Origin: JABCPO02 sp963546185
GTDB lineage: Bacteria > Bacillota > Clostridia > TANB77 > CAG-508
Length of the DNA: 5,623 nt
NCBI GenBank assembly: GCA_963546185.1
Contig: CAUULU010000059.1
Coordinates: 1-5,623 of the forward strand
Direction of reading: 5' to 3'
The translations under genes were made by a program, and so were the position numbers. Below are positions 1-5,618 of this stretch, piece by piece; the first letter of the stretch is position 1; every line of letters begins with the position of its first letter. The notes beneath the pieces were generated by a model. It was not told the origin of the DNA. It was given only the letters and a program-made list of their open reading frames with translations, and did not search any database.

Positions 1-9
1 CTTTTCCAT
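1..9 (-). CDS. Start of next downstream gene (partial, three codons)
   Basis: An ATG at 9-7 followed by GAA AAG (Met-Glu-Lys) runs off the window edge. It is preceded, four bases upstream, by a strong Shine-Dalgarno sequence GAGGTG (positions 19-14). A good promoter lies a further 30 bases upstream (see 43-71). The combination of promoter, ribosome binding site and start codon makes a real gene start likely. The product cannot be told from three codons. Confidence 0.55.
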
Positions 10-13
10 TCTA

Positions 14-19
14 CACCTC
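14..19 (-). promoter_or_regulatory. Ribosome binding site of the partial downstream gene
   Basis: GAGGTG on the minus strand, four bases before ATG at 9. It matches the anti-Shine-Dalgarno consensus well and supports the start call for the truncated gene at the window edge. Confidence 0.5.
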
Positions 20-42
20 ATAAAATTTAATATTACATAGTT

Positions 43-71
43 ATTATATCATCTTCTTAAAGCTTTTTCAC
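43..71 (-). promoter_or_regulatory. Predicted sigma-A type promoter for the downstream gene
   Basis: On the minus strand there is a perfect TATAAT (-10, positions 48-43) preceded by TGA, giving an extended -10 (TGnTATAAT). A GTGAAA (-35, positions 71-66) sits exactly 17 bases upstream. The predicted start of transcription would be about 35, giving a leader of about 25 bases before the ATG at 9. It lies beyond the hairpin after valS, so it would start a new transcription unit. AT-rich DNA gives chance -10 boxes, but the extended -10 and ideal spacing make this a better than average call. Confidence 0.55.
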
Positions 72-82
72 CATTATATATT

Positions 83-116
83 AAAATGAATGAGTAACTT
101 TTAATCACTCATTCAT
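83..116 (-). terminator. Hairpin after valS, probable terminator
   Basis: Positions 86-95 (ATGAATGAGT) and 107-116 (ACTCATTCAT) are perfect inverted repeats of 10 bp with an 11-base loop. In the minus direction the stem lies 22 bases after the valS stop and is followed by only a short run of T before AT-rich sequence. Its position at the end of the operon, just before a new promoter, supports a terminator role. The weak U-tract and low-GC stem keep the confidence moderate. Confidence 0.55.
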
Positions 117-137
117 CATTTTATATAATATATTTTT

Positions 138-2629
138 TTACTTTTCTTCTATTATTAGTTCTGATTCTAATATATTAAAATTATTTTCTAAAGATGTTTG
201 CTTATCATTTAGTTTTAAGTTTTCTATAGTAACTGTAGCTTTAAAGTCTTTTTCTGCCTTTGTTATACCAGCTAAAATGTTACTATTAACATCTATTTCA
301 ACAATACTAAATGGAGTTTTTAAAGAAACATTATTATTTGTTTTTTCTCCTCTTAGCTCACTTATAATCTCCATTATTGTATTACCAATATTTAAATATG
401 TTTCCTTATTCTTATCTTCTATATTTAGATTTTCTATACTTGTTATATGTATTGAAGGTATGTTCATATCATTCATATATAGTTCATGATATATTTCTTC
501 TGTTATATATGGTAGATATATTGAAAATGCTTGTATTAGTTTGAAAAGTAATGTATATACTGTTTTTTGTCCTGAATATCTTGCTCTTTCTCCAAATTCT
601 TCAGGTCTATATAGTCTATGTTTTACTATTTCTATATAGTCATCACAGAAATTCCAGAAGAATTTTTCTAAATGATTTAATGCTATACCTATTTCATATT
701 CTTCTAAATATTTTAAGTATCCTTTTTCCATTTCTTCATATTTAGCTAAAATCCATTTATCTATATATTCCAAATCATTATATTCTTTTACTTCTTCTTT
801 AAATTTTTCCTTATTTTCATTATAGTCATGTATATGCATTTCGATAAATTTAGATACATTCCATAATTTGTTTATAAGTTTTTGTCCTCTTGCTAAAGTT
901 TCTTCTGAGAATATTATATCATTACCAAGTCTACCTGTTCCTGCCCAATATCTTATACTATCTGCAGAATGTGTTTTTACAAGCTCTCTTGGTTCTACCT
1001 TGCTGTTTCCCTTACTCTTACTTATCTTTTCTCCCTTGCTTGCCATAACAAATCCGGCTTACAACTAAGTCTTTCCAAGGAATTTCATTAAAGTGATAAT
1101 ATGATTTAACAATTGTATAGAAATCCCATGTTCTTATAATATCTGAACCATTTGTTCTTATACTCATTGGTCTTAAAGCTTTTTCTAATGATTCTTCTCC
1201 CATATAGTTCATGTTTATAAGCGGAGTGATTGAAGATGTTGCCCATGTATCCATAACATCAACTTCTGGTACTATTTCTGTACATCCTTCTGGTATCATG
1301 CTTTCATGTGGCATATCTACAAGTGGATTTACTGGTAAATCTTCTTTTCTTGCAAATATTGGCTGACCTGTTTTTTTGTCATACCATACTGGGAATGGAA
1401 CACCAAAATATCTTTGTCTTGATATACACCAGTCCCACATAATATTTTCTACCCATTCAATATATCTTGATTTCATATGTTTTGGATACCAGTTAATTTT
1501 TTCTCCCATTTCTAGGAATTTATCTTTGTTTGAAGTTGTATCTATAAACCATTGTTTCATAACAGAATATTCAACTTCTTTTCCACATCTTTCATGTACT
1601 TGTACTTCATGTTCTAATTCTTCTATTTTTTCTACAACACCTAATGTTTGAAGATCTTCTATTATTGCCTTTCTTGCTTTTGCATAATACATTCCCCCAT
1701 ATGTAGGAACACTATCAACAATTTTACCATCTTTTGTCAATATGTTTTTAAGTGGTAGATTATATTTTCTCCACCATTCAATATCTGTTTGATCCCCAAA
1801 AGTACAGCACATAACAACACCTGTACCTTTTTCCATATCTACTTTTTCATCTGCTAAAATTGGAACTATTACATTAATTCCAGGTATAACAGCATTTTTA
1901 CCTATAAGATGTTGTCTTTTCTTATCATCTGGATTTACAAATACTGCAACAATTGCTGGAAGAAGCTCTGGTCTTGTTGTTGCAATTGTAAATACTTCTC
2001 CATCTTCTGTTTTAAAATTAATATAATTAAATGTTGTTGTTTTTCTTTTTGTTTCAAGTTCTGCTTGTGCTATTGCTGTTAAACATTCTGTACACCAAAG
2101 TGATGGTGCTTCTTTGTGATATACATGTCCTTTTTCTACTAAGTCTAAAAATGATAATTGGCTTATTCTTATTGTATTTATACTTACTGTCTTATACTTA
2201 TTTTCCCATGAACTACTTACTCCCATTGTTTGGAATAATTTTTCAAATTCTTCTTCATACTTATTTGTAGTATCATAACACATTTTAGAAAATTCTTCTC
2301 TTCCTATTTCATGTGCTTTTTTACCTATTTCTTTTTCTACTAATCTCTCACTTGGAAGTCCATTATCATCAAACCCAAATGGATAAAATACATTATATCC
2401 TTTTAACCTTTTGTATCTTGCTATCATTTCTGTTTGTGAATATGAGAAAATATGTCCTATATGTATATTTCCGGCTTACTGTTGGTGGTGGTGTATCTAC
2501 TGAATATACAGGTCTTGTATCTTTCCCATCTATTACTTTTTTTCTATCAAAATCATATATTTTGTTTTCTTTCCAATATTGTTTCCAAAATTCTTGTTTT
2601 TCTAACGGCTTATATTTCTTATCTAACAT
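138..2629 (-). CDS. valS: Valyl-tRNA synthetase, archaeal/rickettsial type, with two internal +1 shift sites
   Basis: Charges tRNA-Val with valine in the cytoplasm (class I aminoacyl-tRNA synthetase). The 829-residue product is obtained only if one base is skipped at each of two CGGA sites (2473-2470 and 1056-1053). The corrected protein has HIGH at residues 56-59, the GFDDNGLP signature near 85-92, a CxxC (WCTEC) near 178-182, a CP1 editing domain including TTRPELLP near 217-224 and GTGVVMCCTFGDQTD near 268-282, KISKS at 534-538, and an anticodon-binding domain (WNFCDDYIEIVKHRLY region). GFDDNGLP and TTRPELLP are marks of the archaeal/Rickettsia-type ValRS. The C-terminal coiled-coil arm of typical bacterial ValRS is not apparent. 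The start ATG at 2629 overlaps the end of cmk by 7 bases and has AAGGA seven bases upstream. It is the last gene of the operon. Unshifted reading would stop about 26 codons after site 1 and 12 codons after site 2. Confidence 0.93.
1053..1056 (-). other. CGGA +1 shift site, valS site 2 (Gly525, before KISKS)
   Basis: In frame the coding strand reads GTA AGC CGG A. The zero frame ends after about 12 codons (RICYGKQGRKDK then stop). Dropping the single C gives GTA AGC GGA TTT GTT ATG, that is V-S-G-F-V-M, continuing into KISKSKGN. This is the conserved (I/V)SG(W/F/H) segment just before the KMSKS loop of ValRS. The ten bases GTAAGCCGGA are identical to those at valS site 1. Confidence 0.85.
2470..2473 (-). 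other. CGGA +1 shift site, valS site 1 (Gly53, before HIGH)
   Basis: In frame the coding strand reads ACA GTA AGC CGG A after PPPTVS (residues 47-52). Skipping one C gives GGA AAT ATA CAT ATA GGA CAT, that is G-N-I-H-I-G-H, exactly the expected PPPTVSG..HIGH class I signature. Without the shift the reading frame ends after about 26 unrelated codons. The downstream frame then continues unbroken to site 2. Confidence 0.87.
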
Positions 2630-3321
2630 TTTCTTATCCTTTCTATTTCTTCTAAGATTTCAGTTATAACATCTTCAATATTCCTATTTGTTGTATCAAT
2701 ATATTTTTGATTTTCCGTTCTTTTTAATGCGCCAACTGTCTTATTCTTATCTGTTTTATCTCTTTTTTCTATACTTTCAATAATTTGTTCTAAATTCAAA
2801 CCTTGACTAATTCCTCTTTGTTTTAGTTCTTCTAATCTTCTTTTCGCTCTTACTTTAGTATCTGCATCTAAATATATTTTTAAGTCTGCATCTGGAAATA
2901 CTACTGTACAAATATCTCTTCCTTCTAATAGTACATCTTCTCCACTTTTTACATATTCATTTGCAATCTTTCTTTGAAGATCTACCATATATTCTCTTAC
3001 CTTAACTATTTTAGATATATCTGATGCTATAGGAGCGATATCGACTCGGTGTATCTCCTCTGTTATATCTTTTCCATCTAATATTATACTTGTTAATATC
3101 TTACCATCCACACTTTTTTTAACATATTCTATCTTTGTATCTTTAAGTATTTCTAAGATTTTTTCTTCATTGTCTTTTTCTATCCCATTTTGCAAACACT
3201 TATATGCCAATGCCCTATACATTGCTCCAGTGTTTATATATTTAATATTATATTTTTCTTCAAATAATTTTGCTATTGTTGTTTTACCTGTCCCTGCTGG
3301 TCCATCAATTCCAATAATCAT
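2623..3321 (-). CDS. cmk: Cytidylate kinase
   Basis: Phosphorylates CMP/dCMP with ATP in pyrimidine nucleotide salvage and recycling (cytoplasmic). The 232 residues are normal for the family. Visible motifs are the Walker A GPAGTGKTT (7-15), the NMP-binding NTGAMYRAL (30-38), LLEGRDICTVVFPDADLKIYLDA (131-153) with the family GRD, and the lid/C-terminal RDKTDKNKTVGALKRTENQKYIDTT with its arginines. The start ATG at 3321 lies one base after the ATPase stop. Its ribosome binding site (AGAGG, seven bases upstream) is inside the end of the ATPase gene. The 3' end overlaps the valS start by 7 bases, so translation is probably coupled. No CGG codon and no frame break are present. Codon 92 is CGA, the only in-frame CGA in the window, in a small CpG-rich patch (3034-3049). 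Confidence 0.95.
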   Translation of the reverse strand: MIIGIDGPAGTGKTTIAKLFEEKYNIKYINTGAMYRALAYKCLQNGIEKDNEEKILEILKDTKIEYVKKSVDGKILTSIILDGKDITEEIHRVDIAPIASDISKIVKVREYMVDLQRKIANEYVKSGEDVLLEGRDICTVVFPDADLKIYLDADTKVRAKRRLEELKQRGISQGLNLEQIIESIEKRDKTDKNKTVGALKRTENQKYIDTTNRNIEDVITEILEEIERIRKC

Positions 3322-3322
3322 A

Positions 3323-4343
3323 CTATTTCCTCTTATTTTTTTCTAATTTTGTCATATTTTTAACTGCTTTTTCATATCTTAAAACTTTTTCTTGTAATCT
3401 TTCTTCATCTACTTCTATTTTCACAATCTTTACATTCACCATTGATATATTAACAGAAGTCATATATTCAAGTTCTTTTTTAGATTGTATTTTCATTTCT
3501 TCTGCCATCTCTTCAATATTATACCCATATGCAATTTCCATATTCATTGATATTTCTATATCATTACTATTTTGTGCTTTATCTATTCTTATTGTTGATA
3601 TTTCTGTAATACCTTTTATTCTATCACATACAAGCCTTATAATATCTTTAAAAACCTTGTCTTTTATTGTATATTTACCAAAATAACTAAATGCCGGCCT
3701 TATAACAGATCTTTCTACCCCTGCATTTTCTTTCTTGTTTTTCTTATTCTTTTTTCTTCTTCTTTTTAGAATTTGAAATGGATCTAAAAGTATACCTGAA
3801 AAATCTTTTTTTATCTCAAATGTTGGTACAGGGACAATATGTTTTCCTTCTGTTCTTCTTATTCTAACTGCTTCTTCCATTTCTTCTTTAGTTGAAACAT
3901 CTTGTATATATATTGTTTTTTCTATTTTAGGAAGCTTTAAATTTTCCTGTATTCTTTTTACCATTTCATCAGATGTACCAAGTATTAATATTGATTTTAC
4001 TCTCTCTTTTTTTATACTATTTCTAATTCTTTCTTGTTCTTTCTCTGTAGAAAAAAGGGCTGCTTTTACAGTTTGTACCTTTGTCTTTGCTGTTTTTGCA
4101 GATACTCCTTCTATAACCCTACTCCCTTTTATTAAAAGTCCATCATCTATTATTGTTTCTATATTATTATCATATGCAATCTTTTGTGCCCTATAACTTT
4201 TTCCTGTTCCGAGACGGCCCTACAAATGCATATACTTTCATACTTGATATCTTATATGGCAATATCTTATCAAGTGTTATTCCTTTACTTAATTTTTCTA
4301 TTATTCCTAGTTGTTTTTTTTCTTTTTCCACATAAAGCTCCAA
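3323..4343 (-). CDS. P-loop ATPase with C-terminal Asp23/Gls24-like domain, with one internal +1 shift site
   Basis: With one base skipped at the CGGA site (4211-4208) the product has about 339 residues. It holds a short N-terminal segment (LGIIEKLSKGITLDKILPY), a Walker A GPSGTGKS at 42-49 inside the strand MKVYAFVG, IIDDGLLIKG soon after, a likely second strand VKSILILGTSDEM, a very basic linker (RRRKKNKKNKK, about 194-204), and an Asp23/Gls24-like alpha/beta region from about 213 (RPAFSYFGKYTIKDKVFKDII...). Function is unknown. Asp23 proteins are cell-envelope associated in Firmicutes, and the P-loop implies nucleotide binding. I see no signal peptide. Start choice: TTG at 4343 has AAGGAA seven bases upstream. 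GTG at 4331, with GGAG six bases upstream, is nearly as good and in the same frame. It is first in an operon with cmk and valS. Confidence 0.8.
4208..4211 (-). other. CGGA +1 shift site in the Walker A loop (Gly45)
   Basis: In frame the coding strand reads GTA GGG CCG TCT CGG A. The zero frame gives R-N-R-K-K-L and then TAG within six codons. Skipping the C gives GGA ACA GGA AAA AGT, completing G-P-S-G-T-G-K-S, a textbook P-loop. The extra C follows a T, so it is not part of a C run. The frame before and after is open over the whole predicted protein. Confidence 0.87.
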
Positions 4344-4350
4344 TAGTTTA

Positions 4351-4356
4351 TTCCTT
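4351..4356 (-). promoter_or_regulatory. Ribosome binding site of the ATPase gene (decides start)
   Basis: AAGGAA on the minus strand, seven bases upstream of TTG at 4343. A second Shine-Dalgarno-like GGAG (4341-4338) lies six bases before an in-frame GTG at 4331. No in-frame ATG exists before residue 35 and an in-frame TAG lies just upstream, so the gene must use TTG or GTG, or lose its N-terminal segment. Confidence 0.5.
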
Positions 4357-4366
4357 AATATCTACT

Positions 4367-4375
4367 ATTTTAACA
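4367..4375 (-). promoter_or_regulatory. Possible extended -10 promoter for the ATPase-cmk-valS operon
   Basis: TGTTAAAAT on the minus strand matches an extended -10 (TGnTAnAAT). It lies between the rpsR-side hairpin and the ATPase ribosome binding site and would give a leader of about 17 bases. The -35 region at the right distance (TTTTAT) is poor, so the call rests on the -10 and its placement. Confidence 0.4.
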
Positions 4376-4391
4376 TAAAATATATAATAAT

Positions 4392-4437
4392 AAAAGAAAA
4401 AGTATTAACTATATATTTAAATATAATTAATACTTTT
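4392..4437 (-). terminator. Hairpin after rpsR, probable terminator
   Basis: Positions 4398-4408 (AAAAGTATTAA) and 4427-4437 (TTAATACTTTT) form an 11-bp perfect stem. Five more base pairs (4410-4414 with 4421-4425) extend it past one mismatch. In the minus direction it begins 15 bases after the rpsR stop and ends in a T-rich tract (TTTTTCTTTT). The A-rich 5' arm and U-rich 3' arm also fit a bidirectional terminator. It probably ends or weakens the rpsF-ssb-rpsR transcript before the second operon. Confidence 0.65.
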
Positions 4438-4451
4438 ATCTAACTTTTTTA

Positions 4452-4724
4452 CTAGTCCATTGTGTATGGTAATACACCTATTTGTCTTGCTCTTTTAACT
4501 GCTTTAGTTATTTGTCTTTGAGCTTTAGCACATGCACCTGTTACTCTTCTTGGTAATATTTTACCTTTTTCTGTTATAAATCTTTGTAATTGTTCTGCAT
4601 TTTTGTAATCAAGTACAAGGTCTTTATCTTTGCTAAATGGACAAACTTTTTTCTTAGTTCTTTTAAATTTAGAGTTTTTATCATCTTCTTGGTTTACTCT
4701 ATTATTTGTTCTTCTTTCTGCCAC
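4452..4724 (-). CDS. rpsR: 30S ribosomal protein S18
   Basis: Binds the 30S platform next to S6. The 90 residues carry the family core YKNAEQLQRFITEKGKILPRRVTGACAKAQRQITKAVKRARQIGVLPYTMD, with the diagnostic GKILPRRVTG and RARQIGVLPY segments. The N-terminus is a charged extension (about residues 1-25). The metal-type Cys set seen in some S18 proteins is incomplete here: CPFS has one Cys where CxxC can occur, and a Cys remains in TGACAK. The start is GTG at 4724, with a strong AAGGGG six bases upstream. It is third in the S6-SSB-S18 operon, 29 bases after ssb. It has no CGG codon and no frame break, and its arginines are AGA/AGG. Confidence 0.97.
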   Translation of the reverse strand: MAERRTNNRVNQEDDKNSKFKRTKKKVCPFSKDKDLVLDYKNAEQLQRFITEKGKILPRRVTGACAKAQRQITKAVKRARQIGVLPYTMD

Positions 4725-4736
4725 TTTTAACCCCTT
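4725..4736 (-). promoter_or_regulatory. Ribosome binding site that supports the GTG start of rpsR
   Basis: AAGGGG (4736-4731) six bases before GTG GCA GAA AGA. No in-frame ATG is near, and the translated start (M/V-A-E-R-R) suits S18, so GTG is chosen. Confidence 0.6.
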
Positions 4737-4753
4737 TCTATATATAAAGCTAC

Positions 4754-5213
4754 TTAGAATTCTATATCATCTTCTGTTTCAATTTTAAATTCATCTTCAT
4801 TAAAATCATTAAAATCTACTGTTTCTTCTGATGAAAAATGTTGTGCTGGAGCTTGACTCATGCTTACTGCACCACCTGCATTTGAACTATTTCCAGTTCC
4901 TCCTGCAAAATATACTTCTTCTCCTATTACTTCTGTAACATACACTTTTCTACCATCTTTATCATCATAATTTCTTGTTTGTATTCTTCCGAACAACTGC
5001 AACTTGTGCACCTTTCTTAAAATACATACTTACAAATTCTGCTGTCTTATTCCATGTTATAATGTTTATAAAATCTGCTTGTTGCATGTTTTGGTCTTTA
5101 CTTGCAAATCTCCTATTTACAGCAAGTGTAAATGTTGTATATACTACATTATTTGGTGTATATCTAACTTCTGGATCTTTTGTAAGTCTTCCCATTAAAA
5201 TAGCTTTATTCAT
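4754..5213 (-). CDS. ssb: Single-stranded DNA-binding protein, with one internal +1 shift site
   Basis: Coats single-stranded DNA in replication, repair and recombination, and recruits partners through its acidic tip. Skipping one base at the CGGA site (4991-4988) gives 152 residues. The N-terminal OB fold (about 1-105) begins MNKAILMGRLTKDPEVRYTP and includes FTLAVNRRF and DFINIITWNKTAEF, then the shift at Gly75, then GRIQTRNYDDKDGRKVYVTEV. A Gly/Ser/Gln linker follows, and the acidic tail ends DDIEF (canonical tip DDDIPF). The start ATG at 5213 has AGAAGG four bases upstream and lies 24 bases after rpsF. Without the shift the protein would end after RKNTNKKL at 82 residues, losing the rest of the OB fold and the whole interaction tail. 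Length and both halves match ordinary bacterial SSB. Confidence 0.95.
4988..4991 (-). other. CGGA +1 shift site in ssb (Gly75)
   Basis: In frame the coding strand reads GCA GTT GTT CGG A. The zero frame stops after eight codons. Skipping the C gives GGA AGA ATA CAA ACA, that is G-R-I-Q-T, the highly conserved EGRIQTRxYxDKDG segment of bacterial SSB. The extra C follows T, so it is not a homopolymer. The flanking TCGGAA is shared with the ATPase site. Confidence 0.88.
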
Positions 5214-5237
5214 ATTTCCTTCTTTCTTTAGATACTA

Positions 5238-5618
5238 TTAGTTTTCTTCTTTTTTTGTTTCTTCTTGAGTATCTACATTTTTAGTTTCTTTTTTAGCTTT
5301 TTTGTTTTCTTTAACTTTGTTAACTCTTTTAATTTCATCTTTAACTACCATGTATCTTATAACATTGTCATCTATTCTACATATTCTTTCAAATTCTGTT
5401 ATAATAGTAGGTTCAGATTCAAATTTAAATATTTGCCAATATGCTGCATTATGTCCTTTTACTTCAAAAGCTATTTTTTCTGTTTTTTCTAGCTTTTCTT
5501 GTGAAACAACTTTTGCACCATTATCTTCTAAAACTTTAACTAGTTTATTTGAAACTTCTAAAGCTTTTTCTGGTTCTAAAGTTGGCTTTATTAAAACTAT
5601 CCCTTCGTATTTTCTCAT
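5238..5618 (-). CDS. rpsF: 30S ribosomal protein S6
   Basis: Binds 16S rRNA together with S18 on the 30S platform. The 126 residues start MRKYEGIVLIKPTLEPEKA, the typical S6 opening, followed by the ferredoxin-like fold containing KIAFEVKGHNAAYWQIFKF (Lys/Ala-rich strand and YW) and EFERICRIDDNVIRYMVVKDE. The last 30 or so residues form a Lys/Glu-rich tail (KENKKAKKETKN...KKEEN), longer than the core family but common in Firmicutes. It is the first gene of the S6-SSB-S18 operon. The ribosome binding site and promoter lie beyond the window, since only five bases remain upstream of the ATG. There is no CGG and no frame break. Confidence 0.95.
   Translation of the reverse strand: MRKYEGIVLIKPTLEPEKALEVSNKLVKVLEDNGAKVVSQEKLEKTEKIAFEVKGHNAAYWQIFKFESEPTIITEFERICRIDDNVIRYMVVKDEIKRVNKVKENKKAKKETKNVDTQEETKKEEN

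Noticed and set aside
1018..2427. Reading the valS pieces (138-1046, 1018-2427, 2393-2629) as three separate genes
   Set aside because: The pieces join exactly at CGGA sites into one continuous ValRS with HIGH, editing domain and KISKS in order. The internal ATG codons at 2427 and 1046 have no ribosome binding sites and lie inside conserved segments.
1053..4991. Sequencing or assembly error as the cause of the four shifts
   Set aside because: Not fully excluded without reads. However, errors usually fall in homopolymers, and this AT-rich window is full of long A/T runs with no frame breaks. All four breaks are an extra C before GGA, and two of them follow a T.
1053..4991. Classical -1 programmed frameshifting (X XXY YYZ)
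   Set aside because: No heptameric slippery sequence precedes any site, and the frame change needed is +1.
4754..5213. ssb as a pseudogene
   Set aside because: Both halves are well conserved, the C-terminal acidic tip is kept, there are no other lesions, and the single break has the same form as three others in unrelated genes.
277..5492. Plus-strand open frames (for example 277-489, 2313-2669, 4975-5241, 5265-5492)
   Set aside because: They are antisense shadows of the minus-strand genes, with low-complexity Phe/Leu/Ser/Tyr-rich products, no ribosome binding sites and no recognisable domains.
138..5618. TGA read as tryptophan
   Set aside because: The genes are open under the standard bacterial code and the tryptophans checked are TGG, so no reassignment of TGA is needed.
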